The notes beneath the pieces were generated by a model, which was not told the origin of the DNA, searched no databases, and saw only the letters and a program-made list of their open reading frames with translations. From contig CM082589.2 of NCBI GenBank assembly GCA_040954595.2, positions 434,001 to 498,000 on the forward strand: DNA of 64,000 nucleotides. The letters are read 5' to 3'. This document shows, piece by piece, positions 46,401 through 60,300 of the stretch (the stretch's first letter is position 1; each line of letters begins with the position of its first letter). The DNA comes from Balanoglossus misakiensis. Taxonomy: Eukaryota; Hemichordata. The translations under genes were made by a program, and so were the position numbers.

Positions 46401-49400
46401 AATGTCAATTTTTCGACTTCGCGAAATTTCAAAATTTGGTGGTTTTTGGATAAAAACCATGGGTTATAGCTCATGAAAATCATCCAGAAATGTCAATTTT
46501 TCGACTTCGCGAAATTTCAATATTTGGTGGTTTTTGGATAAAAACCATGGGTTATAGCTCATGAAAATCATCCAGAAATGACAATTTTTCGACTTCGCGA
46601 AATTTCAAAATTTGGTGGCTTTTGGATAAAAACCATGGGTTATAGCTCATGAAAATCATCCAGAAATGACAATTTTTCGACTTCGCGAAATTTCAAAATT
46701 TGGTGGCTTTTGGATAAAAACCATGGGTTATAGCTCATGAAAATCATCCAGAAATGACAATTTTTCGACTTCGCGAAATTTCAAAATTTGGTGGCTTTTG
46801 GATAAAAACCATGGGTTATAGCTCATGAAAATCATCCAGAAATGTCAATTTTTCGACTTCGCGAAATTTCAAAATTTGGTGGTTTTTGGATAAAAACCAT
46901 GGGTTATAGCTCATGAAAATCATCCAGAAATGTCAATTTTTCGACTTCGCGAAATTTCAAAATTTGGTGGTTTTTGGATAAAAACCATGGGTTATAGCTC
47001 ATGAAAATCATCCAGAAATGTCAATTTTTCGACTTCGCGAAATTTCAAAATTTGGTGGTTTTTGGATAAAAACCATGGGTTATAGCTCATGAAAATCATC
47101 CAGAAATGTCAATTTTTCGACTTCGCGAAATTTCAAAATTTGGTGGTTTTTGGATAAAAACCATGGGTTATAGCTCTTGAAAATCATCCAGAAATGTCAA
47201 TTTTTCGACTTCGCGAAATTTCAAAATTTGGTGGTTTTTGGATAAAAACCATGGGTTATAGCTCATGAAAATCATCCAGAAATGTCAATTTTTCGACTTC
47301 GCGAAATTTCAAAATTTGGTGGTTTTTGGATAAAAACCATGGGTTATAGCTCATGAAAATCATCCAGAAATGTCAATTTTTCGACTTCGCGAAATTTCAA
47401 AATTTGGTGGTTTTTGGATAAAAACCATGGGTTATAGCTCATGAAAATCATCCAGAAATGTCAATTTTTTCGACTTCGCGAAATTTCAAAATTTGGTGGT
47501 TTTTGGATAAAAACCATGGGTTATAGCTCATGAAAATCATCCAGAAATGACAATTTTTCGACTTCGCGAAATTTCAAAATTTGGTGGTTTTTGGATAAAA
47601 ACCATGGGTTATAGCTCATGAAAATCATCCAGAAATGACAATTTTTCGACTTCGCGAAATTTCAAAATTTGGTGGTTTTTGGATAAAACCATGGGTTATA
47701 GCTCATGAAAATCATCCAGAAATGACAATTTTTCGACTTCGCGAAATTTCAAAATTTGGTGGTTTTTGGATAAAAACCATGGGTTATAGCTCATGAAAAT
47801 CATCCAGAAATGTCAATTTTTCGACTTCGCGAAATTTCAAAATTTGGTGGTTTTTGGATAAAAACCATGGGGTTATAGCTCATGAAAATCATCCAGAAAT
47901 GACAATTTTTCGACTTCGCGAAATTTCAAAATTTGGTGGTTTTTGGATAAAAACCATGGGTTATAGCTCATGAAAATCATCCAGAAATGTCAATTTTTCG
48001 ACTTCGCGAAATTTCAAAATTTGGTGGTTTTTGGATAAAAAACCATGGGTTATAGCTCATGAAAATCATCCAGAAATGTCAATTTTTCGACTTCGCGAAA
48101 TTTCAAAATTTGGTGGTTTTTGGATAAAAACCATGGGTTATAGCTCATGAAAATCATCCAGAAATGTCAATTTTTCGACTTCGCGAAATTTCAAAATTTG
48201 GTGGTTTTTGGATAAAAACCATGGGTTATAGCTCATGAAAATCATCCAGAAATGTCAATTTTTCGACTTCGCGAAATTTCAAAATTTGGTGGTTTTTGGA
48301 TAAAAACCATGGGTTATAGCTCATGAAAATCATCCAGAAATGTCAATTTTTCGACTTCGCGAAATTTCAAAATTTGGTGGTTTTTGGATAAAAACCATGG
48401 GTTATAGCTCATGAAAATCATCCAGAAATGTCAATTTTTCGACTTCGCGAAATTTCAAAATTTGGTGGTTTTTGGATAAAAACCATGGGTTATAGCTCTT
48501 GAAAATCATCCAGAAATGTCAATTTTTCGACTTCGCGAAATTTCAAAATTTGGTGGTTTTTGGATAAAAACCATGGGTTATAGCTCATGAAAATCATCCA
48601 GAAATGTCAATTTTCGACTTCGCGAAATTTCAAAATTTGGTGGTTTTTGGATAAAAACCATGGGTTATAGCTCATGAAAATCATCCAGAAATGTCAATTT
48701 TTCGACTTCGCGAAATTTCAAAATTTGGTGGTTTTTGGATAAAAACCATGGGTTATAGCTCATGAAAATCATCCAGAAATGTCAATTTTTCGACTTCGCG
48801 AAATTTCAAAATTTGGTGGTTTTTGGATAAAAACCATGGGTTATAGCTCATGAAAATCATCCAGAAATGTCAATTTTTCGACTTCGCGAAATTTCAAAAT
48901 TTGGTGGTTTTTGGATAAAAACCATGGGTTATAGCTCATGAAAATCATCCAGAAATGTCAATTTTTCGACTTCGCGAAATTTCAAAATTTGGTGGTTTTT
49001 GGATAAAAACCATGGGTTATAGCTCTTGAAAATCATCCAGAAATGTCAATTTTTCGACTTCGCGAAATTTCAAAATTTGGTGGTTTTTGGATAAAAACCA
49101 TGGGTTATAGCTCATGAAAATCATCCAGAAATGTCAATTTTTCGACTTCGCGAAATTTCAAAATTTGGTGGTTTTTGGATAAAAACCATGGGTTATAGCT
49201 CATGAAAATCATCCAGAAATGTCAATTTTTCGACTTCGCGAAATTTCAAAATTTGGTGGTTTTTGGATAAAAACCATGGGTTATAGCTCATGAAAATCAT
49301 CCAGAAATGTCAATTTTTCGACTTCGCGAAATTTCAAAATTTGGTGGTTTTTGGATAAAAACCATGGGTTATAGCTCATGAAAATCATCCAGAAATGACA

Positions 49401-52069
49401 ATTTTTCGACTTCGCGAAATTTCAAAATTTGGTGGTTTTTGGATAAAAACCATGGGTTATAGCTCATGAAAATCATCCAGAAATGACAATTTTTCGACTT
49501 CGCGAAATTTCAAAATTTGGTGGTTTTTGGATAAAAACCATGGGTTATAGCTCATGAAAATCATCCAGAAATGTCAATTTTTCGACTTCGCGAAATTTCA
49601 AAATTTGGTGGTTTTTGGATAAAAACCATGGGTTATAGCTCATGAAAATCATCCAGAAATGACAATTTTTCGACTTCGCGAAATTTCAAAATTTGGTGGT
49701 TTTTGGATAAAAACCATGGGTTATAGCTCATGAAAATCATCCAGAAATGTCAATTTTTCGACTTCGCGAAATTTCAAAATTTGGTGGTTTTTGGATAAAA
49801 ACCATGGGTTATAGCTCATGAAAATCATCCAGAAATGTCAATTTTTCGACTTCGCGAAATTTCAAAATTTGGTGGTTTTTGGATAAAAACCATGGGTTAT
49901 AGCTCATGAAAATCATCCAGAAATGTCAATTTTTCGACTTCGCGAAATTTCAAAATTTGGTGGTTTTTGGATAAAAACCATGGGTTATAGCTCATGAAAA
50001 TCATCCAGAAATGTCAATTTTTCGACTTCGCGAAATTTCAAAATTTGGTGGTTTTTGGATAAAAACCATGGGTTATAGCTCATGAAAATCATCCAGAAAT
50101 GTCAATTTTTCGACTTCGCGAAATTTCAAAATTTGGTGGTTTTTGGATAAAAACCATGGGTTATAGCTCTTGAAAATCATCCAGAAATGTCAATTTTTCG
50201 ACTTCGCGAAATTTCAAAATTTGGTGGTTTTTGGATAAAAACCATGGGTTATAGCTCATGAAAATCATCCAGAAATGTCAATTTTCGACTTCGCGAAATT
50301 TCAAAATTTGGTGGTTTTTGGATAAAAACCATGGGTTATAGCTCATGAAAATCATCCAGAAATGTCAATTTTTCGACTTCGCGAAATTTCAAAATTTGGT
50401 GGTTTTTGGATAAAAACCATGGGTTATAGCTCATGAAAATCATCCAGAAATGTCAATTTTTCGACTTCGCGAAATTTCAAAATTTGGTGGTTTTTGGATA
50501 AAAACCATGGGTTATAGCTCATGAAAATCATCCAGAAATGTCAATTTTTCGACTTCGCGAAATTTCAAAATTTGGTGGTTTTTGGATAAAAACCATGGGT
50601 TATAGCTCATGAAAATCATCCAGAAATGTCAATTTTTCGACTTCGCGAAATTTCAAAATTTGGTGGTTTTTGGATAAAAACCATGGGTTATAGCTCATGA
50701 AAATCATCCAGAAATGTCAATTTTTCGACTTCGCGAAATTTCAAAATTTGGTGGTTTTTGGATAAAAACCATGGGTTATAGCTCATGAAAATCATCCAGA
50801 AATGTCAATTTTTCGACTTCGCGAAATTTCAAAATTTGGTGGTTTTTGGATAAAAACCATGGGTTATAGCTCATGAAAATCATCCAGAAATGTCAATTTT
50901 TCGACTTCGCGAAATTTCAAAATTTGGTGGTTTTTGGATAAAAACCATGGGTTATAGCTCATGAAAATCATCCAGAAATGTCAATTTTTCGACTTCGCGA
51001 AATTTCAAAATTTGGTGGTTTTTGGATAAAAACCATGGGTTATAGCTCATGAAAATCATCCAGAAATGTCAATTTTTCGACTTCGCGAAATTTCAAAATT
51101 TGGTGGTTTTTGGATAAAAACCATGGGTTATAGCTCATGAAAATCATCCAGAAATGTCAATTTTTCGACTTCGCGAAATTTCAAAATTTGGTGGTTTTTG
51201 GATAAAAACCATGGGTTATAGCTCATGAAAATCATCCAGAAATGACAATTTTTCGACTTCGCGAAATTTCAAAATTTGGTGGTTTTTGGATAAAAACCAT
51301 GGGTTATAGCTCATGAAAATCATCCAGAAATGTCAATTTTTCGACTTCGCGAAATTTCAAAATTTGGTGGTTTTTGGATAAAAACCATGGGTTATAGCTC
51401 ATGAAAATCATCCAGAAATGTCAATTTTTCGACTTCGCGAAATGTCAAAATTTGGTGGTTTTTGGATAAAAACCATGGGTTATAGCTCACGAAAATCATC
51501 CAGAAATGTCAATTTTTCGACTTCGCGAAATGTCAAAATTTGGTGGTTTTTGGATAAAAACCATGGGTTATAGCTCACGAAAATCATCCAGAAATGTCAA
51601 TTTTTCGACTTCGCGAAATGTCAAAATTTGGTGGTTTTTGGATAAAAACCATGGGTTATAGCTCACGAAAATCATCCAGAAATGACAATTTTTCGACTTC
51701 GCGAAATGTCAAAATTTGGTGGTTTTTGGATAAAAACCATGGGTTATAGCTCATGAAAATCATCCAGAAATGACAATTTTTCGACTTCGCGAAATTTCAA
51801 AATTTGGTGGTTTTTGGATAAAAACCATGGGTTATAGCTCATGAAAATCATCCAGAAATGTCAATTTTTCGACTTCGCGAAATGTCAAAATTTGGTGGTT
51901 TTTGGATAAAAACCATGGGTTATAGCTCATGAAAATCATCCTGAAATGTCAATTTTTCGACTTCGCGAAATTTCAAAATTTGGAGGTTTTTGGATAAAAA
52001 CCATGGGTTATAGCTCATGAAAATCATCCAGAAATGTCAATTTTTCGACTTCGCGAAATTTCAAAATTT
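34441..52069. repeat. Satellite family B, central block (88-bp monomer, about 200 copies)
   Basis: Tandem units with an 88-bp period (ATG of CCATGGGTTATAGCTCATG at 34563, 34651 and 34739). B differs from A by GGTGGTTTTTGGATAAAAACC, ATCATCCAGAAATGTCAATT (or GACAATT) and CTTCGCGAAATTTCAAAATT. It shares with A the core CCATGGGTTATAGCTCA and TTTTTCGACTT, so both descend from one ancestor. Units are mostly identical apart from recurrent single changes, which point to very recent expansion. The period of 88 is not a multiple of three, so long open frames are absent. No gene is embedded. Confidence 0.97.
41240..41326. repeat. Single A-type monomer inside the B array
   Basis: One 87-bp unit carries the A-specific GGTCATTTTTTGAAAAAACC, GCTCAGGAAAATCGTC and ATCGAGGATTTTTCGAC segments, with B units on both sides. 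The junctions fall in sequence shared by both families (GCGAAATTTCAAAATTTGG), as expected for gene conversion or unequal exchange. Confidence 0.93.
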
Positions 52070-52338
52070 GGTCATTTTTTGAAAAAACCATGGGTTATAG
52101 CTCAGGAAAATCGTCAAAAATCGAGGATTTTTCGACTTTGCGAACTTTCGAAATTTGGTCATTTTTTGAAAAAACCATGGGTTATAGCTCAGGAAAATCG
52201 TCAAAAATCGAGGATTTTTCGACTTTGCGAATTTGGTCATTTTTTGAAAAAAATCATGGGTTATAGCTCAGGAAAATCTTCAAAAATCGAGGATTTTTCG
52301 ACGTTGGGAATTTTCGAAATTTCTTCATTTTTTGAAAA
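52070..52338. repeat. Satellite family A, right block (three divergent monomers)
   Basis: Three A-type units follow the last B unit. They carry private changes: GCGAACTTTCG, an internal deletion leaving GCGAATTTGGTC, and GACGTTGGGAATTTTCG. The array stops within TTTTTTGAAAATTAATG and gives way to unique AT-rich DNA, so this is the true right edge of the satellite. Confidence 0.93.
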
Positions 52339-54006
52339 TTAATGCCTGTGAATGATAATGTTACATACAAAACAAAAGTCATGTAATTTTGGAATATTTT
52401 ATTTTATTTCCAAATTTAATATAATAAGAAAAAAAAGGCAACTCCTAGTGGATGGAAGCACAGCATCATCATAGTCAAGGTGCTTTTGTGATGATTCAGT
52501 TCTTGTAAAATATGTACATGTTAAATCAAAAACAAATCACATGATTTACTTGCTCTGATAATGAAAAATGAATGCAAAATTGTTGATTATATAATTACCA
52601 AAATTTGTATGGGCTATTTTTTCGATTAACAACGAAAATATGAATTTTTAGACAGAGAAACTAGTATAATCTTGATCTTGTACGAAAAAGAACATGTGAG
52701 ATAATTTAAAATAAATTACATGCAATAAGCCAATAAAATTACAACTTAACTGACACTAAAATTCCCAAAATATACAAATACATATTTATATTTACAATCA
52801 ATTTCTCACTTACAAATATCAGGGACGGCAAAATGGAATATGAAAATTCTTGATAGGGTTAATAAAACTTAAATGAATTCTCACAGCAATATATGTGCAT
52901 AGCCTGTTTTCTTAAACACTTAAGATACGCAGAGAAAAAAAAAACCCATGCCTTAGTTTTACAGATTAGTACTTACCTATGACACATGTGATTGGGCAAT
53001 TGCCAAGAAAAAACACTGAATTTATTCTTATGGCACTTAGACAAGAAAAGTGATGTTTACTTCTCATAAAGAAACAAGTCATTTCATTTTCACATTGTTG
53101 GTACAGAGTATGTGGTCATCATCATTACGGTACAAAGCCAAACACACAAGTATTACTCAAGAACAAAGCATGGTAGTTGTCTCGGCAAATCCCATTATTC
53201 TGTATCGACTATGTGGGAATAACTGCATATTTACATTAAAACAAAAAATAAATTCAAATCATTTTGAATACTTGAATGAGAAACTTGATCACCTTAAAAA
53301 TTGACAACATTTATCCCATTAGCACCACCACATAAAATTTCTCCCAATCAGTAAAAAATGTGTTTATACAAAAATATTTCCATCCAGAAAAAACTTGTAA
53401 ACTAAGATAGTCATTCCCTCTGAAAGCTATACAGTGACTTGATGAAGGTAATGTTCAAGAGATGCACTGCTAATATCTTTTACATGCAATCTACTGCAAA
53501 TCATGGTGTTACACATCCATTGAGATACAGAATGGAAACCAATCCAGATTTACGTACTTTTAAAAGTGTGTCACTAAATCTGAAACAGAGCAAGCCATTA
53601 ACTATTTAAACCTGAACATAAAATCTAAAACCCAGTGATTCATGTACAGCAAGTCAGTGCACCCTGAGTTCAAGTGCATGTTGTATATATTACAATTTTA
53701 CATTACAGAGATACAGTCTTGGTTTTCTTTGAAGTTTTTTGTTTTTACTAAAATTAATCTGTTTATTACTATCTTTGATAGAATTGGGATGCAGATACAT
53801 CAAATTCATAAAATTCAGAACTTTCACCGAACTTTTGTATGTATAAATACCAAACCTAAACTACCTATTTGAATTTGGGTTTTAGTTTTATTTCTAGAGT
53901 ACAAATGATAATTATTGAAATTGTCCAATTATGTCATTCTGTTTGAAGTAGAAAGAGTATGGAAGTATTTAGACGATTTGGTGATTTGAGATTCATGGAG
54001 GCAATA
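52339..54006. other. AT-rich region, probably including the 3'UTR of the CUB/EGF gene
   Basis: No coding exon is recognised on either strand; short open frames (53050-53304, 53642-53872) have no family resemblance. The right part should be the 3'UTR of the minus-strand gene ending at 54007. Further TTTATT copies (minus-strand AATAAA), for example near 52395, could extend that UTR almost to the satellite. No continuation of the plus-strand BTB gene is seen. Confidence 0.5.
53887..53892 (-). terminator. Candidate polyadenylation signal of the CUB/EGF gene
   Basis: AATAAA on the minus strand, about 115 bp beyond the stop codon at 54007. It is the first canonical hexamer downstream; more distal ones exist, so the actual site is not fixed. 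Confidence 0.4.
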
Positions 54007-54380
54007 TTATACAGGTCCACCACCAATCCCACTATCTCCTTCGTATCCACTGTTGTAATTGCTGCCTGGATGTGGACTTCCATTGGTTGTCCGTCCACCG
54101 GAAATGGTTGCTACACTTGTCGAATGGAGCGGGTCCTGATCACCGCTGTTCACATCGTACGAGTCATCAGAAAACGAGTTTGAGTTACTGTTGCGCATTT
54201 TCCAGTTGTCGTGACCTGGATTTCGACCTCCAGACTTGGACGATGACCGCCGCATGTAGATGAGAACGGAGATCAGAATCAGGAGTATAATCGCCACCCC
54301 GACCGCGATGATGATGACGGCAACCAACCACGGTTCAAGCGATGTAGAGGCACCTGTTGATCTGTCTGTACTTCCTGACT
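54007..54380 (-). other. Transmembrane and cytoplasmic-tail exon of the CUB/EGF protein
   Basis: This last exon opens [18 protein letters not shown], a short Ser/Thr juxtamembrane stalk. A 25-residue hydrophobic helix starting [20 protein letters not shown] follows, then the stop-transfer basic group MRRSSSK. The tail of about 80 residues is rich in Ser, Asn and Gly and ends [12 protein letters not shown]. No kinase, ankyrin or other enzymatic domain is present, so any signalling would be through linear motifs. A type I, single-pass topology is inferred. Confidence 0.85.
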
Positions 54381-57300
54381 CTGTTGAGAGAGAAACATTG
54401 TCACAAAGTAAATTTAACATGCAGATTTTAAGAATGCTATAGACTCGATTGGTAAAACATAATCTCGACGTAATGAATTGTAGGTCAGTCCTGGAAACAT
54501 GCAACTGAAAAAAAATACATGAAGAGAAACTAAAGACTTTAATCTTGATGTTGAATGATCAGTATTGACAATGTGGCATGCAGAAATGACCTCCACTGTT
54601 TGTCCTCTGCCAGAAATGTTGATACCATCTAACAGCATGAACAAAACAATTTTGATCACAAATAGGCATGCGTATTCACTTTCGTTGTACCTTGAGTACA
54701 GTTTTCTCCAATGTATCCTTGGTTACACAAACAAGCATAACCAGTTAAACCATTGAAACATCGGCCATTTTGACATTTCTGATTGCATTGTTGCAATCCA
54801 ACATCTGTAAGTAAAGTAGTGTATGGTTAATGACTGAGATATTGTTCTCATGTGAAACACATGAACCCATCCTCCTGTGTACACTCTTAACCCTTTCACC
54901 CCTAGTTCCCACTGTAGAGGTCCAACTAAACCATAGAAAACAATTGGTTCGGACTGAACCATAGTGGCAAGAGGGTTAAAGACATGCCATGAGAAGACAA
55001 CCATGTAGGTTTGGGGTAGATAGAAGATATGGAAAGAAGTTAAGGTTCCCCCACACCACCTGTCTAGCAAAACAAAAACAAAAAGAAATGGTCAAAAAAT
55101 GTGAACCTACTAGAAAAGAAGTAAAAGATTCCAGGGGATGTCTAACCCTATACCAATAAATTTGAATGTGTGACTAATATTTCAGGTGCTACGTAACTAA
55201 AGTATGGTCGTCGAAGTATAGCCAATAGGTCCATCACTCAAAGATGTCATGGGCCGTGTTCATGCACAAATGTGTTGTTCCTGCCCTTTTTTTGAGGTAA
55301 ACTTTTCCAAAAACACCAAGAGCTTCCACCTATTTCATGCTCATGCATAGATTCAATAGGCTTTACCCTGCTCGCAAAGGATTCCAGTAAATCCTGAACT
55401 GCAACTGCACACAAACTGGGTATCATTGACCATAAGACACACGCTACCATGGAGACAAGGATTTGGATTGCACAAATTTCTTCCTGTGTGTGTAATGGAG
55501 GGATTAAGCAATCATAATTCAATCAGATATAGCGATATTTCTAAAGTTGGTTGGACAATAATAAACCATCTTCAATGCAAGTGATAAGACTGCAGAAGTT
55601 TCTTATTTTTCTGAAAATATATCCAAATGGTATTAACTATGAAGATAATCCTGAAAAAGACAAAGCTTGAAGATATATATTTTACTTGTTTCACAAGTGT
55701 TGCCAATAAAACCATCTGGACACTGGCAGCTGAAAGTACTTCCAAGATCGGTGCAGACTCCATCATTCAAACACGGGTCGGGATTACATGGCTCGCCTTT
55801 GAATATGGTAAATTCAAAAGTTACTGTTATTATAGAAGTTGAAAAGGTTGTGAAAGTACCAATATAACCATGCCATATACACAATGTGTTGAGAGCGTTG
55901 CCTGCAGGTGCGACGTAATAAATCAAGCCATGCATACTCAAAGACATCAGAATAAACATATAATTACTTGAGTTACAGGTGTCTCCAAAATAACCTGGTT
56001 GACATGTGCAGATGAAACCAAATGAGTCATCAACATCACAAATCCCGTCGAAGAGACACGGACTAGAACTGCAGGGATCAGCTGGATGGTTTAAATGAGA
56101 AACGCTCATTTCAGTACAACCAGGACTGTTAGTATTGAATCATGCCTTTGCTCAATAGTTACAGATCATACAGAAAATAATACTAGCCACTACAGTATGT
56201 ATACCGGTAAATATTAGTTTTTGTCAGGTGCTTCATTGTATGATCCTAACCAAAAGCAGAATATTGGGGAACCTGGTATTTGTACATGCATATATAAGTA
56301 TTTAAGTTTACTTATAGCACAGGTGTCTCCAACATAACCAGCCGGACATTCACACAAGAAACTGTCATTGTCTTGGTTTGTGCAGGTACCACCATGTTGG
56401 CATGGATTGCTGCCACAAGGTGCTGGTGACGTAATTGTTGGGAAAGATTAAATCTCCATTAGCTGTAACATTGGGCTGTTTTTCCTTTCAAAAGTTTTGT
56501 AATGTGACAGAGGTGTATTTTATCATGCCCAATGAAATAACTGATACATGTATTATACATGAAGTCTAACATGATGTCCAAATGTCATATCCAGCTGAGG
56601 AAAGCTTCCTTGTAGATTTAAAAAAAAAAATTATAATCTCTTTCTTTTCAACTTACCAAGACTTTCTTCATGGAACTGGACGTACCACCCCTTCTCTCGT
56701 TTGTCACCATCTGATGTCCACTTCATCCACACTCTGTGATAACCAGAGTTGATCACCATGGGACCACCAAGTATTCCGGACAACGGCTGATCATTTTCAG
56801 TCAAAACGGTTGATGGATCTCCAACCACCCAACCACTTCCAATCTGTAGTTCATCATGCTGGGCCTCAGTTCTGAAATCTATTATCTCTATGCGAATCAT
56901 TTTATCCATTGATGTTTCTATTTTGTATTCGCAATCTTGGTTGTTGGAATAACTGTTAGGGTAGTTGGTGGATCGAAGAACAGTACTTCCACCTGCTGGG
57001 ATGCTCACAGTTTCATCACAAGAGGAAGCTGAAACATGATCAGAAATTACTTGAACCGGTTAATTCATTGTCTCAGTGCCACTCATATGCATGGTAAGAT
57101 ACAGATGAATATTGGTTTCAACAACCAACTTTGTTGCTTTCCTTTTTTGCTGACCACTGTATCCACATCACCTGAAGTTTGACCCGTCCGGGCAGGAAGC
57201 AGCTGACAAGCAAATCTACTAAATGCCGCTAAATGTAACGTAATGTTATACTCACGTTGTTCACAGTTGGTTCCACTGAACTGTCGCGGACAAGTACAGG

Positions 57301-60300
57301 TGTATATATGCTCCATGTTGACACAAACGCCTCCATTCATACAGGGATTACTTGTACAATGATCTGCTTCTATGAATAAATGATAAATACTTTCTTGAAG
57401 CATAAAGTCCTTTGTTTCCAAATTTCCTGATTTTGCAGTGGATTTGAAAAATGTCTTTGCGATCACAGGATGTGTGAATAAAATGTTGGTTACAAATGAA
57501 ATTACCTTCAATGCAGTTAATACCAGTCCAGCCTGTTGTGCATTGACACACATAAGCATTGCCAATCCTTAGACATGTACCACCATTGTTGCAAGGCTGA
57601 GATGAGCATGCGTCAATAACTGAATTGAAATAGTAGACAGTCAGACAACATTATTCACTTAATAAGTAACTCTAACTCTGTTTGCATTCTGTTCCCTGAT
57701 GAGAAGATTGATAAAAATAACTTTCTCGATCCAGCCACGGAAATAAAGCAAGGAAAAAACAACATTCAACTGCATGGAAACTATATATACCTCGTTCGCA
57801 AAGAATGCCGGTAAATTCTGGTGGACATTTGCATTCAAATGTTGACAGATGGCTTATGCATGTTCCACCATTTAAACATTCATTATAGTCGCACAGGTTG
57901 ATTTCTGCATGGAAGTTAAAAAAACAGGAAAACATGCAAAACTAATGAATGCATTAATTACATAAATCATGCAAACACCAAGGATGTGCACATTATTCTA
58001 TTGTGATGGTTTGTGTACTTTCGGCTGCGGGGAGGCGATAGGTCACACTGAGGGCAGCAAAGGAAACATGCATTTTCACTGGCTGTACATACATACATGT
58101 ATATGAATGAAATAAACAGAAGACGCTTACGACATCACAACAGATTCATCACTGAGTCGTCAAAGGATGAACGTTTCAGAAAAGACATCTGTCAAGGCAC
58201 ATACACTACACTGGTAAGAACACCTGCCCATTGAAAGCTGTCTAAGAGGGATCATAGAGGGTTGTAAACGAGCGACTTCACCACCACATTGCAACTTACC
58301 CTGTCCACAATCACTCCCTGTATAACCAGTGTCACATATACATTGGTAGCGGCCAATATAATCCACGCAGGTACCACCATTCAAACATGGATTGTTTGTA
58401 CAATGTGGAACAGCTGAAATGTAAAAAAAAGTTAATAGATATTGAAATCCTTCACCACTAGTTTTAGTTTCTATCTAAGGACGACCACACATACATAAAA
58501 CAGCTACAATGTAGGTGACACATACAGTGAAAGGATTTTGATGAAGAGAAACATTAAAACACAAAGCAACATATACTACGATTATGAACAGATTGTATAC
58601 AGCTATTTATGGAGAAACAAAATATATTATGAGTGTTAGTATAAAATGGATTGTAAAATGTTATTTAAAAAGAAGATGGCACTGGTGATGGCGTGACTGA
58701 ACTTTTCAGTCTGAGTATGTGCAGAGGGAAAAATACTGCTTGTTAGAAGGGAGCGATATGGAGAGAATATTGCTTTGGTGGTCTGCTGCAGTCGATGCCT
58801 GCAAAGGAAAAGTTGCAAGCCATCACACTGTGATTTTAACTATTATCATCATTAATTCTATATGTTGCGCTAAATTTACGTGTCTTTAGACTTAAATATT
58901 AGATTTCATTCTTAACATTTGTTAGTGATCGAATGCCAAGTCGGTGAATTTGCAAACCTAGATTTTTGCATTGATCGATGACACTGAAACATTGCTGAGC
59001 TGTCAGTTGGTATGAGATTTCATTCGGAAATCCGTATTCCAAGTCTCTTCTTTTTCTCTTTGCGCAAGGGTCGTTATCTGCCAGATAAACATCACAAAGA
59101 ACGAACGAGAAGATGTAAACATGCAGGACATCACACAGAACACAAAATTAAAAATAAATCAAAATCAAAATTCAAACACGAAGAGACAGAGGTGAAGTGA
59201 AAAACACTTACAAATTTGGCAATTAGCGCCAGAATAAAACAAAGGACAGTCACAAGTGTAATAGATGGTGCTGAGAACTCGACACGTTCCGCCATTTTGA
59301 CACGGGCTGGTGGCACAAGGCTGTATACCTAAAATGAAATGAAACGTTCGAGACACATGCAATTATTTTCAACCAGTCGTATAGCGACTGTCATCCAGGG
59401 ATGGAATCAGTTAATCCTCCATGGTCGGTCAGGGCAACTTACACGACAACAAGTTTGAAGCTCCTCCAGGAAAAAACGATATCACTTTATGATTAGTAAC
59501 AATTATCACAATTCAAAACAAGGACAAAGACAAAGACAAACAAACAAAGAAAACAACAACAGCAATCAAAACCATAATACTTACGTGTTTCACAGGTCAG
59601 TCCGGTAAACTCAAGCGGACAGTTACACCCAAATGAGACATAGTTATTATTGTAGCACGATCCACCATTTCTGCATGGGCTGCTCAAACATGGATTGGCA
59701 CCTGTGTACAAACAAACAAGAGAGACGGTCAGTTGCTACTGAAGATGGTCAGCATTCTGCTTGATTTGTCCATTCTACAATTGTCATGAATGATGTGTTA
59801 TCAAAGACTTATTGCCTGGCCTATTTTGGAAATGACACATTTATTACCCCTGGTGACTGAGTAACCAGAATTGCATGTTACTCTGGCAACTCACAGTCCC
59901 TCAGGGGAAATAGATGGGTGCTATAGCCCTCATAGCCAGGCAATATGTATATTCAATATAGTAATAAACCACAACACTCACTTGTTTGACACAGCGTTCC
60001 AGTCCAAGCAATGGGACAGTTACATGTGAAAGAAGTATGTAAGTTGGTTGGGATACAAGTACCACCATTGCTACATGGATTGCTGTTGCATGGACTTGTG
60101 CCTGTAAAAAGAACATTAGAAAGAAGATTAAGATTAATAGAATCTCAAAAAGTTTGAACATAATCTCAAATTTCATAGAATGCTTCATCACACAGATTGA
60201 AAAGAATGAGCAAGAAGATGAAATAAGACAATGAGAAACATACTTATATCACAGACAGGACCATTCCACCCAGAGGCACATAGACAGTAATACGCGTTTC

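Noticed and set aside
34441-52069. CRISPR-like appearance of regularly spaced repeats
   Set aside because: There are no unique spacers; the whole 88-bp unit is repeated, the DNA is animal, and no cas genes are present. It is satellite DNA.
54007-54040. DSGIGG near the C-terminus as a beta-TrCP degron, and the terminal GGPV as a PDZ ligand
   Set aside because: The degron needs a second Ser after the DSG core, which is absent, and the last residues do not fit a standard PDZ class.
54007-54504. Extending the last exon of the CUB/EGF gene to the full 165-codon open frame
   Set aside because: A good acceptor (CTCAACAG) ends at 54381 and the frame upstream of it is intronic; the phase 1 junction from the last EGF exon fits only at 54380.
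58420-59200. A further EGF exon in the long intron between modules 14 and 15
   Set aside because: Reverse-strand frames after acceptor-like sites (for example near 58800) lack the six-cysteine EGF pattern.
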